Part shown: positions 33,376-42,438 of the stretch, one piece after another | How positions within the stretch are numbered: the stretch's first letter is position 1 | Layout of the letters: each line of letters starts with the position of its first letter | Source of the DNA: Tharpella sp964457755 | GTDB taxonomy: Bacteria; Desulfobacterota; Anaeroferrophillalia; Anaeroferrophillales; Tharpellaceae | Length of the DNA: 64,000 bases | Assembly: GCA_964457755.1 (NCBI GenBank) | Contig: CAYWGC010000002.1 | Coordinates: 1-64,000 of the forward strand | Reading direction: 5' to 3' | Position numbers and translations under genes: made by a program | Notes under the pieces: model-generated | The model's input: only the letters and a program-made list of their open reading frames with translations | Told to the model about the DNA's origin: nothing | The model's database searches: none

Positions 33376-34470
33376 ATGAATTCACCGTTTCCTTATGATA
33401 CACTGTCAACAAATGAACAGTTCTTCGGGAGGGGCGATGAACTGAAAAGGGTAGCGAAAATTGTTCAATATTCAAATAATCTTCTTATTCACTCAAAAAG
33501 AAGGATGGGAAAAAGCTCTTTAATAAAATATTTCCTTGACTCTCATCAAGATGGTTACCTTTGTCTATACGTTGATATATTTGATATAACCTCAAAAGAG
33601 GATTTTGCAAAAGCTTTACTCAAGGCATTATCGAACGCTCAAAAGATTGATATCAGGAGCGCCTTAAAAAATTTAACATCTTCATTTAAAAGAGTAAGAG
33701 TTGAGCCGAGCATCGATACAAAGACCCTGGAATATTCCATAAAACCGATTGTTGCGACCCTCTCATTTGCAGAAATGATGGATGATTTTTTTTACACTCT
33801 GGAGCAATTGAGTAAAAAACAAAAAATCATTTTGGCCATAGATGAGTTTCAGCAAATAGATACCATAAAGGATGTTAAACTTGATTCATTTCTGCGAACA
33901 TATATTCAGCAAAGAAAAAATATCTCTTTTCTCTTTGCCGGATCAAAAAGACATCTTTTAACCTCGCTTTTTGCATACAAAGCCCCTCTTTATGAATTGG
34001 CAACCCATTTCGAACTGCAACCTTTACAGATAGAGGATATAAGCGATTACTCCTCAAGATTTCTAAATATTGATAGAGCGTTGATCTCCTGCATCTATGA
34101 AAAAAGTGATGGTGAGACTAAGCTGATCCAGCATATATTGCATCTTCTCTATGTCCAGAAAGGGGGAGCTGTAAGCATAATCCAAATCGATGAAGCGCTT
34201 AAAGAGATTATAAATTCAAAAGATTCAAGCTATAAAATTGTTTTCGACACCCTTAACAACAACCAGAAAACAGCTTTAAAAATAGTTGGTAAATATAAAA
34301 AAGGTTTTTTTGCCGGCACTGTCTTAAACGAATATGCTATAAAAAAACAGACCTTGCAGTCGAGCGTCGAAGCTCTTTTTAAAAAAGAGTTGATAGATAA
34401 GCAGGGCGACTGCTATTTTATACCTGATAGAACTTTTGAACTATGGGTTGAAAGATTAGTTGGGGTTTGA
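33376..34470 (+). CDS. Archaeal-type AAA ATPase (ATPase_2-like), probably acquired
   Basis: 364 residues from the ATG at 33376 (AAGGGG upstream). FFGRGDELKRVAKIV, Walker A SKRRMGKSSLIKYF, Walker B IILAIDEFQQI and sensor FLFAGSKRH place it in the STAND-related ATPase_2 family; a winged-helix C-terminus is likely (NNNQKTALKIVGKY onward). These are lone ATP-dependent switches of unclear function, often mobile. Codon use differs from its neighbours: AGA/AGG arginines, ATA isoleucines and AAA lysines dominate. It interrupts the DUF58-VWA operon and lies, with DUF58, between inverted repeats. Confidence 0.8.
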   Translation: MNSPFPYDTLSTNEQFFGRGDELKRVAKIVQYSNNLLIHSKRRMGKSSLIKYFLDSHQDGYLCLYVDIFDITSKEDFAKALLKALSNAQKIDIRSALKNLTSSFKRVRVEPSIDTKTLEYSIKPIVATLSFAEMMDDFFYTLEQLSKKQKIILAIDEFQQIDTIKDVKLDSFLRTYIQQRKNISFLFAGSKRHLLTSLFAYKAPLYELATHFELQPLQIEDISDYSSRFLNIDRALISCIYEKSDGETKLIQHILHLLYVQKGGAVSIIQIDEALKEIINSKDSSYKIVFDTLNNNQKTALKIVGKYKKGFFAGTVLNEYAIKKQTLQSSVEALFKKELIDKQGDCYFIPDRTFELWVERLVGV

Positions 34471-34575
34471 AAACTTGGCCGAGTTTTGAAAATATGAAGC
34501 ATGAATGAAATTTTTAAGGGTAAATCTCGGCTTGCTGTGATTGGCGCTTAACTCGCAGGGGAAATGAGTGAATTT

Positions 34576-34662
34576 CGCTTCGCTTGGCGCTCGATGGGGG
34601 TAGAGTTCAGCCCGGCTTGGGCTAAAGCCCTGCCTTGAGGTCTGTCCTCGTATCGAGACAGT
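34576..34662 (-). repeat. Intergenic repeat, copy B (inverted relative to copy A)
   Basis: Reverse complement begins ACTGTCTCGATACGAGGACA and retains GGGCTTTAGCCC, CCGGGCTGA and the GCGAAGC end seen in copy A at 32198-32284. The pair brackets about 2.3 kb. The 34471-34683 gap holds only this element. Confidence 0.75.
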
Positions 34663-34683
34663 TAGTTATACTCAGGATGGAAC

Positions 34684-35748
34684 ATGACGAGTTTTTTTAA
34701 AAATATTCAGCTGATTCTATCTCTTCTCCTCTTTTTGGTTTGTTCATATCCTGTGTCGGCACATAAGAGCGCTCCTTCCTCTGGAAATGTAATTATACTT
34801 TGCCCGCTTAATGGTGGGCGTATCGGCGATCCTATCTTTTTTGTTTTAAAGGTGCAATTGGCAGAGTCGGCTATTCTTGAACCAAGTTCCTTGAGTCATC
34901 TTGAGTTACGGCCGGCAGGGGCTGATGGGCAAAACTTACAAAAAGAGTTTTTTGAATTTGAATTTGTCCCTTTCGACCATATAAAAATGTCGGCAAAGAA
35001 AAATTTTACGATCAACGGAGTGCTGCGTTTTTATGCACCGGGTAGGTATCGATTAGCTCCGGTTGTGCTGGTTTACCGATTGGCAGATAGTCAGGATGGT
35101 AATCGGGATGATAATTCTGGAGACAGTTCCGGTAAACTTGTTACCTGTAGGATTGAAAGTAACTCTATCGAGGTTCGGATTGCCGGATTACATCCTGAAA
35201 ACAAATCAAGCCCGGCTCTTGTCATCCCTGAAGCAGAGCCCCGGTTTTCTCCGACTGGGCTCGATGGTTGGCATTTTCGCTCCCGGTTTTATCGTTGGGC
35301 GATCTCTGCCGCTCTCTTGCTGGCGCTCTTTTTTGGGATTATCTCTTATTTTCGTCGGGATAAAACCCCAACTCCCCAATTAAAGGGGGAACGTGAAAGG
35401 ATAAAAGAGATTGCTCAAGTTTTGAGTTCAACTTTAAAGCAGGTCAAAATTGACAGCCATTGGCACTATCTGGTAGAGCTTGATCATCTTTTGCGAAACT
35501 TTTTACTGGCAGAATTAAATTTATTGGATGGTGGTGCCCGCGGGGGCAGTGGGGTTGCTTTTACACAACTGCTTTTACCGGCTCTTGAGATGAAAACAGT
35601 GCTCCGTTTACAAAAGTTATGGTCGGAGATTGATCGGGTTGTGGCTTTAGAGGTAGAAGAATATCAAGGTTTTGCCGATCTTCGGAGGGGGTTGTTGGCC
35701 TGGTTGCGGGAGTATGCCGATAAAAAAGGGGCGGACTATGGGTTTTGA
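34684..35748 (+). CDS. Membrane protein in Bat-type operon (BatD/DUF4381-like position)
   Basis: 354 residues with a signal peptide (to about residue 26, PVSAHKS), a periplasmic beta-rich domain (about 35-190), one membrane helix (about 204-222, ISAALLLALFFGIISYF) and a cytoplasmic helical tail. The layout matches BatD/DUF4381-type partners of MoxR and VWA proteins; I see no decisive motif. It overlaps the next VWA gene by 11 nt. Confidence 0.55.
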   Translation: MTSFFKNIQLILSLLLFLVCSYPVSAHKSAPSSGNVIILCPLNGGRIGDPIFFVLKVQLAESAILEPSSLSHLELRPAGADGQNLQKEFFEFEFVPFDHIKMSAKKNFTINGVLRFYAPGRYRLAPVVLVYRLADSQDGNRDDNSGDSSGKLVTCRIESNSIEVRIAGLHPENKSSPALVIPEAEPRFSPTGLDGWHFRSRFYRWAISAALLLALFFGIISYFRRDKTPTPQLKGERERIKEIAQVLSSTLKQVKIDSHWHYLVELDHLLRNFLLAELNLLDGGARGGSGVAFTQLLLPALEMKTVLRLQKLWSEIDRVVALEVEEYQGFADLRRGLLAWLREYADKKGADYGF

Positions 35749-36823
35749 ATATCCGCAAGCCCTGCTTTTGGTTCTGCTTCTGGGTTGCTTGGTGAGGCGG
35801 CCTAAGAGGATGCTGGCAGTCGCTTTTGCCCCAGCCACTATTTTTGCCAAAGAGTTGCAACCGGGTTGGTGGCAGCTCAACTTGCCCCGTCTCTTAGCCT
35901 ATGGCGTCTTTATTTGTCTGATTTTGGCCATGGCGAACTATCGCTATGCTGAAAAACTTCAAAAAAGCTCTCGCGAAAGTCGCTGGTTGATGCTGGTTCA
36001 GGATCTCTCCGGCTCGATGTACCGGCCTGCCGGTAAGGTTGTCGGGGAAACCTTTGCTGACGTGGCGCTTGATGGACTCAGCTCTTTTATCAAACGGCGT
36101 CCCCCTGAAGATATGATCGGTCTGGTCGCTTTTTCGAGTTTTGCCCGGCTGCTCGCACCATTGACTTTTGACCGTCAAATTATCGAGGATAAACTTAAAG
36201 GGCTTGATCGGAGAGAGGCGAGCCGGCTTACCCGCCAGCTTACAGTTGGCGGGGCGACCAATGCCTCTTATGCAGTGTGGCTGGCAATGAGCTCATTTTT
36301 CATGATGCTTCCCAAAGAGGCCCGGCCCACTTTTGCGGAATTAAAAGATCTACGTTATCTGCTCTCCGGTGAGAGCTCTGAAAAGGTTGCCGTTCCGGCC
36401 AGACTGCAAGGGCTGGGTCTGGAGCGGGGAGTGGCGATTATTCTTTTTACTGATGGCCGTATCAAGGTCTCAGGGAATGGTCGTGATCAGGATCGAGGGC
36501 TGCCCGGTTTTGTCAGTTTGATAAGATTTCTGGAAAGAGTCGGTATCAGGCTCTATATCATCGCGGTTGACGGCAAAGTCGAGACCAAAGTCGAAAAAGT
36601 GCTGAATGTTGGTCCGGGACATCTTTTTAAGGTGCCCGGACATCTTAGTCGGACAGCTATGCGGGAGATTTACCGGGAGATTGACAGCCTTGAGAAAAAT
36701 CGCCTGCTGACATTTAATGAAAATGTACCGCGTCAAACCCGGTCCGGTTTTGCACTTGCCGCCCTTGGTTTTCTTGGTTTTTTGGCAACGCTTAGAATAA
36801 TGCCGGCTTTTGTCCGATGGTAG
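35738..36823 (+). CDS. VWA-domain membrane protein (BatA-like)
   Basis: 361 residues from the ATG at 35738 (AAGGGG upstream), overlapping the previous stop; an earlier in-frame ATG at 35672 lacks a site. Two N-terminal membrane segments, then a von Willebrand A domain with MIDAS motif DLSGS and a Thr-Asp metal position in LFTDGR, and a final helix near LGFLGFLATL. MoxR-linked VWA proteins bind metal and act as assembly or stress factors at the membrane. Confidence 0.8.
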   Translation: MGFEYPQALLLVLLLGCLVRRPKRMLAVAFAPATIFAKELQPGWWQLNLPRLLAYGVFICLILAMANYRYAEKLQKSSRESRWLMLVQDLSGSMYRPAGKVVGETFADVALDGLSSFIKRRPPEDMIGLVAFSSFARLLAPLTFDRQIIEDKLKGLDRREASRLTRQLTVGGATNASYAVWLAMSSFFMMLPKEARPTFAELKDLRYLLSGESSEKVAVPARLQGLGLERGVAIILFTDGRIKVSGNGRDQDRGLPGFVSLIRFLERVGIRLYIIAVDGKVETKVEKVLNVGPGHLFKVPGHLSRTAMREIYREIDSLEKNRLLTFNENVPRQTRSGFALAALGFLGFLATLRIMPAFVRW

Positions 36824-37563
36824 AAATGTTACGACGATCTCACTGCTTTTGTTTTGCGGCTCTGTTTTTTCTGTTGCTCGGGCTGCTCTTGATGGCTCTA
36901 CAGTACCAGGAAGGAAGTCGTAACTACACCCTTAAACTTGAGGCTTCCAATGTTTATCTGGCCGATACTATGGATGATCATCAGCAGGCCATTGAGTTGT
37001 ATCAATCTTTGGAGATCGATAATCCTTTGCTTGCAGTGCGGATAATGCGGCGTCAGTGGCTGCTGGCACTAGCTGTTTTTCAAGAGTCTCAAAAGCGTGA
37101 TACGCTGGCAGCGAATCCAGATCAAGAAAATTTACGCAATAAACTTGATGATCTCATCTTCAAACTGCAGCAATCAGGAGCCTCTCTGCTTAATCAGGAG
37201 TGCTTGCCGACAGTAATCTGGCGGGTTCATAATCTACTCGGTGCAAGTTTTTTGTTACAGGGCCTGGAAAGCCTTGAAAGAGAGTCAAATTTAAAGCAAA
37301 GTCGGGCCTCTTTAGAGCTTGCAATTGCTCAATTCAAAAAGGCCATCTTCTGGGTAGATAAAGTTCCCGACGCTGGCAACATGAGTAATATACCGCGTTG
37401 GAATCTGGAACTCCTGTCAACCCGGAAGACTTTGTCCCAAATTGTTATGACTCGACCTGAAGCTGAAAGCAAACTTGATCTTAAAAAGAATCTCGCCACT
37501 ATGCTGCCGGAGAGTGCCGGTTATATGGCCGGCGAACCCCCTGATAGTCGGATTCGGAAATAG
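36817..37563 (+). CDS. Membrane-anchored helical protein of Bat-type operon, TPR-like
   Basis: 248 residues with one N-terminal membrane helix (FCFAALFFLLLGLLLMAL) followed by a helical, repeat-like periplasmic region (QQAIELYQSLEI, RASLELAIAQFKKAI). This could be a TPR module like BatC/BatE, but repeats are weak. It overlaps the upstream VWA gene by 7 nt and ends 4 nt before the next VWA gene, so it belongs to the same operon. Confidence 0.55.
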   Translation: MVEMLRRSHCFCFAALFFLLLGLLLMALQYQEGSRNYTLKLEASNVYLADTMDDHQQAIELYQSLEIDNPLLAVRIMRRQWLLALAVFQESQKRDTLAANPDQENLRNKLDDLIFKLQQSGASLLNQECLPTVIWRVHNLLGASFLLQGLESLERESNLKQSRASLELAIAQFKKAIFWVDKVPDAGNMSNIPRWNLELLSTRKTLSQIVMTRPEAESKLDLKKNLATMLPESAGYMAGEPPDSRIRK

Positions 37564-37567
37564 GTGG

Positions 37568-38590
37568 ATGATTTTTTCTCAGCCAGTCTGGCTGCTGGGG
37601 CTTTTGCCTCTACTGCTTCATTTCAGTTTGGCTTTACGTAGTCGTCAAAGTTTGCGGCTCCGGCGGGAGACCATTTTCTTTGCCGCAAAAGAGCCTAAAG
37701 AGAAACTTTTACCCTTGTTGTTTTTCTATGGGGCTGGGTTTTTCTTGATTCTGGCCTTGGCCGAGCCGGTGATTTATCGTGTCAGACCGGTTTTTAAGCG
37801 GAGTGGGGTCGATATCGCTGTCGGTATCGATATCTCAAAATCGATGCTCGCTGAGGATGCCGTATTCCCCGTGATCTCTAAAGGATTTGAGTCTCTGCCA
37901 AATCGTCTCAATCGCGCCCGGATGATAGTTCTTGATCTTCTCGATAATCTCCAGGGTGAACGGATCGGGATCTTTGTTTTTGCCGGCCAGAGTTATGAAC
38001 TGGTTCCTTTAACTGCAGATTATGGTTATTGCCGTTACCTCGTTGAAAATCTTGACGATTTGGCGATTTCAGCACAGGGCAGTGAGCTTGTCGCCGGGTT
38101 AGAGTGTGGTTTGGAGATGCTTGACCGCAACTCTGAGACCTCAGCCGGAATCATTCTTCTTATCTCGGATGGCGAAGATCTCGGCAGTGATCTTGATACT
38201 CTCACAGAGCTATCACAAAAGGTCCGACGTGATGGCCGTAAAATTTATACTCTTGGTGTCGGTCGTCAGACTGCCGGTCTGATCCCGATTCGAACCCCCG
38301 ACGGTAAACGCGTGGTCGGCTACTATAAAGATATGGATGGTGATTTATTGACAACCTCTATGGACGCAGCAAAACTTCAGGGGATGGCTGCAAATGGCAA
38401 TGGCAAATTCTGGCTCTTGGGCCGGGATGAACTGGCCCGGGAACTGGTCGAAAAGTTGGTTGTAGATCTTAAAAAGTCAGAACTTTCCACAGTTTATGAA
38501 AAGCAGCCGTACGTTCTGTCACCATGGCTGCTGGTGTTTGCTTTTGGGGTTTTCCTGAGTGGTAAATTTATCAGTCAAGAATCAACTTGA
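37568..38590 (+). CDS. VWA-domain membrane protein (BatA/BatB-like)
   Basis: 340 residues from the ATG at 37568 with AGGTGG upstream; an in-frame start at 37475 lies within the neighbour. Two N-terminal helices, VWA domain with MIDAS DISKS, Thr at PLTADY, Asp at LLISDGEDLGSD, and a C-terminal membrane helix (LLVFAFGVFLSG). This is the canonical BatA/BatB arrangement. Two VWA proteins plus MoxR and DUF58 make up a near-complete Bat-type set. Confidence 0.85.
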   Translation: MIFSQPVWLLGLLPLLLHFSLALRSRQSLRLRRETIFFAAKEPKEKLLPLLFFYGAGFFLILALAEPVIYRVRPVFKRSGVDIAVGIDISKSMLAEDAVFPVISKGFESLPNRLNRARMIVLDLLDNLQGERIGIFVFAGQSYELVPLTADYGYCRYLVENLDDLAISAQGSELVAGLECGLEMLDRNSETSAGIILLISDGEDLGSDLDTLTELSQKVRRDGRKIYTLGVGRQTAGLIPIRTPDGKRVVGYYKDMDGDLLTTSMDAAKLQGMAANGNGKFWLLGRDELARELVEKLVVDLKKSELSTVYEKQPYVLSPWLLVFAFGVFLSGKFISQEST

Positions 38591-38643
38591 CCTTGACATC
38601 ATCCTGTGTCAAGTTGTCGATAGTTGGGTTCAATAATTATTAT
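38584..38643 (+). promoter_or_regulatory. Inverted repeat and possible promoter before the aldehyde oxidoreductase gene
   Basis: AACTTGAC/GTCAAGTT and nested CTTGACA/TGTCAAG arms form a hairpin around 38584-38615, starting within the last codons of the VWA gene. A possible promoter follows: TTGTCG at 38614-38619, 18 bp, TATTAT at 38638-38643. The palindrome overlapping the -35 looks like an operator, but no T-run makes it a terminator. The call is by eye. Confidence 0.35.
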
Positions 38644-38731
38644 AAAGAAAAAATATGAAGATTTGAATCGGAGATCTGGGTGGTTTTAAGTTGCAACCTG
38701 GAATTTAAATATTTACAAGGGAGGAGAGATC

Positions 38732-40465
38732 ATGGCTGAGAAAATTTTTCGTGTCAATATGGGTGATCTGAGTGTCAAGGTTGAAGATGTGCCGGTTGTC
38801 CTGCAAGGTCTTGGCGGACGGGCTTTAACCTCAACGATTGTTGCCGCTGAAGTACCGCCTACCTGTCATCCTCTGGGTAAACATAATAAACTGGTTTTCG
38901 CCCCCGGTCTGCTCTCCGGAACCCGGGCGGCCAACTCCGGGCGGCTCTCGGCTGGGGCTAAAAGTCCTTTGACCGGAACCATCAAGGAGAGTAACTCCGG
39001 CGGCACTGCGGCTCAACTTTTGGCCCGGATGGGAATTAAAGCGCTGATTATTGAAGGAGTGCCGGACGCGTGTCAATTTTATGCTTTAAAGGTTAGTTCT
39101 GATGGGGTGGTTATTACTCCGGAAAATGATCTTGTCGGGGCCGGGAACTTTGCTGTAGTCGAAGCCTTGGAAAAGGGTGGCCAAAAAGATTGCGGTCTTT
39201 TAAGTATTGGTCAGGCAGGTGAACGTTGTCAGCTGTCGGCCAATATTTCGGTCAAAGATCCAGATAGTAAGTTCCGCAGTTTGGGCCGTGGCGGTTTGGG
39301 TGCGGTGATGGGTTCGAAAGGGGTAAAATATATCTCTATCGATGCCTCTGGTGCGCCTAAAAGTGTGGCGCTGGTCGACGAAGATAAATTCAAGGGAGCC
39401 GCCAAAACCTTTGCCAAAGCCCTGATAGACCATCCGGTTTGCGGTTCTGCCTTGGGCGCTTATGGGACCAACGTTCTGGTCAACATTGTTAATGAGGTTG
39501 GCGGCCTGCCGACCAGAAATTTTCGTACTGGACAATTTGCTCAGCATGAGATGATCAGTGGTGAGAAGATGGCTGAACTGATAGAGGCTCGGGGCGGTAA
39601 ACTTAAGCATGGTTGCCATGCCGGCTGTGTCATGCAGTGTTCCCAGGTCTATGTTGACAAAGATGGGAATTATGTGACCTCTGGTTTTGAATATGAGTCG
39701 ATCTGGGGTATGGGGGCACACTGTTGTATTGCCGATCTTGATATCCTCGCCGAGGCCGATAGTATTATGGATGATATCGGTGTCGATTCAATCGAGACTG
39801 CGGTCACTATCGGGTTGGCGATGGAGGCCGGCGTGATTGAATTTGGGGATGGGCCCGGTTTTCTCAAACTTCTTAAAGAGATTAAAGAGGGGAGTCCGCT
39901 GGGCCGTATTCTTGGTTCCGGGGCGGCAGTTACCGGCAAGATTTACGGTTTGACTCGGGTGCCGGTGGTCAAGGATCAGGCGATTCCGGCTTATGATCCC
40001 CGTTCGGTTAAAGGGATTGGTATTACCTATTGTACTTCGACCATGGGTGCCGATCATACGGCTGGCTACACGGTGGCAACCAATATTCTTAAATGTGGTG
40101 GTTTTGTTGATCCTCTGCAGAAAGAGGGTCAGGTCGAACTCTCCCGTAACCTCCAGATTGCGACCGCCGCGGTCGATAGTACCGGGCTCTGCATCTTTGT
40201 TGCCTTTGCGATTCTTGATGACGAAACCGCTCTGCCGGCGGTAGTTGATATGCTCAATGCCCGCTACGGCATCTCATTGACTGCCGATGATGTGACGGCT
40301 CTGGGCAAGTCGGTTCTGAAAACCGAACGTGCCTTTAATCAGGCGGCCGGTTTTACCAATGCTCATGACCGTTTACCCGAATTCTTTGTTGATGAAGTCG
40401 TGCCGCCGCATAATGCGGTCTGGGATTTTAGCGACGCGGAAATCGATGAATTCTGGAATTTCTAA
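38732..40465 (+). CDS. Aldehyde:ferredoxin oxidoreductase family (tungsten enzyme)
   Basis: 577 residues with a GGAGGAG ribosome site. The 4Fe-4S ligands appear as Cys295-x3-Cys299-x3-Cys303 in CHAGCVMQC and Cys487 in STGLCIF; the pterin-binding N-terminal half has NSGRLSAGAKSPLTG, LGRGGLGAVMGSKG and a YESIWGMG block. Family members oxidise aldehydes to acids, or reduce acids, passing electrons to ferredoxin through tungstopterin. The TRAP transporter genes follow directly. A physiological aldehyde is not given by sequence; acetaldehyde from the upstream lyase is one possibility. Confidence 0.88.
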   Translation: MAEKIFRVNMGDLSVKVEDVPVVLQGLGGRALTSTIVAAEVPPTCHPLGKHNKLVFAPGLLSGTRAANSGRLSAGAKSPLTGTIKESNSGGTAAQLLARMGIKALIIEGVPDACQFYALKVSSDGVVITPENDLVGAGNFAVVEALEKGGQKDCGLLSIGQAGERCQLSANISVKDPDSKFRSLGRGGLGAVMGSKGVKYISIDASGAPKSVALVDEDKFKGAAKTFAKALIDHPVCGSALGAYGTNVLVNIVNEVGGLPTRNFRTGQFAQHEMISGEKMAELIEARGGKLKHGCHAGCVMQCSQVYVDKDGNYVTSGFEYESIWGMGAHCCIADLDILAEADSIMDDIGVDSIETAVTIGLAMEAGVIEFGDGPGFLKLLKEIKEGSPLGRILGSGAAVTGKIYGLTRVPVVKDQAIPAYDPRSVKGIGITYCTSTMGADHTAGYTVATNILKCGGFVDPLQKEGQVELSRNLQIATAAVDSTGLCIFVAFAILDDETALPAVVDMLNARYGISLTADDVTALGKSVLKTERAFNQAAGFTNAHDRLPEFFVDEVVPPHNAVWDFSDAEIDEFWNF

Positions 40466-40497
40466 AATTTGTCCTTTAAGAGATTTCTGCAAATCGT

Positions 40498-41370
40498 ATG
40501 TATCAAGATATAGATAGAAAAGTAAGCTTTTTCATGCTTTTGCTTCTCCTTATCCTGTTTTCAGGTTTAGGCGGTTGTGCCTCTTTAGTGGTTGACCCTA
40601 TGCTCATATCGATGTCCCGTGCGCTTGAACAGGAGACCGATATTGAGCTTCTGGTCGACGGCAGTCCGACGCTGCTTTTACTGATTAATGGTTTTATCGC
40701 CTCCGACCCTGGAAATTCGCAACTGCTACAGGCTGGGACCCGGGCTTTCAGTGCCTACGCCATCCTTTTAGATGAAACCGGCGAGCCCGAAAGGGCTAAA
40801 CTTGCCAGTGAAAAAGCCCGGCGCTACGGATTTGCCCTGCTCAATCGAAAGCTTAAATTTAAAGAAACTATTAAACAGCCATTGTCCGTTTTCAAGTTGG
40901 CTTTGTCAGATTTTGGCCAAGCTGACGCAGTCGATCTTTTCTGGGCCGGCCAGGCCTGGGCCTTGTGGATTAAACTCCAGGGTGGCACTCCGGCGGCTCT
41001 GGTCGATCTACCCAAAGTTGAAGAGATGATGTTAAGGGTGGTTGAACTCGATGAGACTACTTATTTCGGCTCAGCTCATCTCGTTTTGGGGAGTATCTAC
41101 TGTTCCTTGTCGCCGATGTTGGGGGGGAAGCCGGAGGTCGGGCGCCGTCATTTTGAACAAGCATTAATTCTGGGTCAGCGCCAATTCTGGCCGGCCCAGG
41201 TTGCTTATGCTGAAGGTTATGCCCGGCAAACCTTTAATCGAGAGCTTTTTGAAACGCTTCTTGAAGAAGTTCTATCACAACCGCTGGTCGAAAACGAAAT
41301 AGCAACCGCTAATCGTCTGGCCCGGAAAAAGGCGGTTGCATTATTGGCAAAGGTCGAAGATATCTTTTAG
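40498..41370 (+). CDS. TRAP transporter-associated TatT lipoprotein
   Basis: 290 residues with a lipoprotein signal (FSGLGGCASL, Cys at about residue 27). The SMSRALEQETDIELLVDGSPTLL opening and helical TPR-like body match the TatT family, trimeric lipoproteins that associate with TRAP binding proteins. It is followed 13 nt later by the binding protein, as expected. Confidence 0.85.
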   Translation: MYQDIDRKVSFFMLLLLLILFSGLGGCASLVVDPMLISMSRALEQETDIELLVDGSPTLLLLINGFIASDPGNSQLLQAGTRAFSAYAILLDETGEPERAKLASEKARRYGFALLNRKLKFKETIKQPLSVFKLALSDFGQADAVDLFWAGQAWALWIKLQGGTPAALVDLPKVEEMMLRVVELDETTYFGSAHLVLGSIYCSLSPMLGGKPEVGRRHFEQALILGQRQFWPAQVAYAEGYARQTFNRELFETLLEEVLSQPLVENEIATANRLARKKAVALLAKVEDIF

Positions 41371-41383
41371 GGGATTTTAAATT

Positions 41384-42424
41384 ATGCGATTGGGGAAAGA
41401 AAGTTTCAGTTCCGGTCTCCTGTTTTTGTTTTTAGTGTTGTTTTTCAATCTTTGCCTGGTGGTCTCTGAAGCTGATGCCAAACAGCCGAAATATCTTTTT
41501 AAAATGGCCAGCTTAGCTCCCGCTGGTAGTATCTGGGCTCAGCGCTTTGATCAGTTTGCGCAGGAAGTTAAAGAGAAAAGTGGTGGTGAGATCGGCTTTA
41601 AAGTCTATGCTGGCGGGGTTATGGGTGACGATCGGGCGATGTTTCGTAAAATGAAGATCGGTCAGTTACAGGGTGCCGGTTTCACGATGACCGGTATCGG
41701 CGAAATTGTACCTGATTTTCGGGTTATGGGCATTCCCTATCTTTTCCAATCCTATGAAGAGGTCGATGAAGTTCTGGAAAAATTGATGCCCCGTCAGGTT
41801 GAGGCCTTTGCTGAAAAAGGTATGCTTCTCATAGCTATGTCCGAAGTTGGTTTTATCTATACGATGTCGACAATTCCGATTTCTACCCTTGAGGATCTCA
41901 GGAAGAGTAAAAGTTGGGCTCCAGAGGGCGATTCGCTCAGTCTTGCATTTATGAAGGCGGTCGGGATTTCTCCAATTCCCCTCTCGTTACCAGATGTCCT
42001 AGTCTCTTTGCAGACCGGTATGGTCGATACGGTTTTTAACAGTTATTACGGATCGATTATTCTGCAGTGGTTCACCAAGATCAAGTATATTACAGATCTT
42101 CCCTTTGGTTATGCCTATGGTGCCCTGGTTCTGGATAAAAAATCTTTGGATCGATTGCCCAAGAGTCATCTGCTCATTATCAGGGAGGCCGCGGGAAAAT
42201 ATTTTGCCGGTAAACTTAAAAATGATATCCGGCGTACCAACCTCGAGGCCCTGGCGACGCTAAAAGCCAACGGAATTAGCGTAATCCCGGCAGCATCTAC
42301 CACAAATGCAGCTCTGGCTGAATCTCGCGACCAGGTGGTTGCGGAGAGTGTTGGCAGATATTTTTCTGCTGAAATCTATAACGAAATGATGAGCATTCTC
42401 AAAAATTATCGTAAGATCAAATAA
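41384..42424 (+). CDS. TRAP transporter solute-binding protein (DctP family)
   Basis: 346 residues with a signal peptide (to about residue 33, EADAKQ). DctP features: MASLAPAGSIWAQRFDQF, a conserved YAGGVMGDDRAM and GMVDTVFNSYYG. It captures an organic acid or similar solute in the periplasm for the DctQM pair that follows. The usual Arg salt-bridge position could not be fixed by eye, so substrate class is open. Confidence 0.9.
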   Translation: MRLGKESFSSGLLFLFLVLFFNLCLVVSEADAKQPKYLFKMASLAPAGSIWAQRFDQFAQEVKEKSGGEIGFKVYAGGVMGDDRAMFRKMKIGQLQGAGFTMTGIGEIVPDFRVMGIPYLFQSYEEVDEVLEKLMPRQVEAFAEKGMLLIAMSEVGFIYTMSTIPISTLEDLRKSKSWAPEGDSLSLAFMKAVGISPIPLSLPDVLVSLQTGMVDTVFNSYYGSIILQWFTKIKYITDLPFGYAYGALVLDKKSLDRLPKSHLLIIREAAGKYFAGKLKNDIRRTNLEALATLKANGISVIPAASTTNAALAESRDQVVAESVGRYFSAEIYNEMMSILKNYRKIK

Positions 42425-42438
42425 CTGAGGTGTAAGGC

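Noticed and set aside
33875..34057. 60-codon antisense frame inside the ATPase gene
   Set aside because: Short, no ribosome site, lies over conserved ATPase codons; most likely a shadow frame.
32198..34662. Insertion sequence with terminal inverted repeats
   Set aside because: No transposase lies between the repeats and no target-site duplication could be established by eye; treated as an inverted repeat pair.
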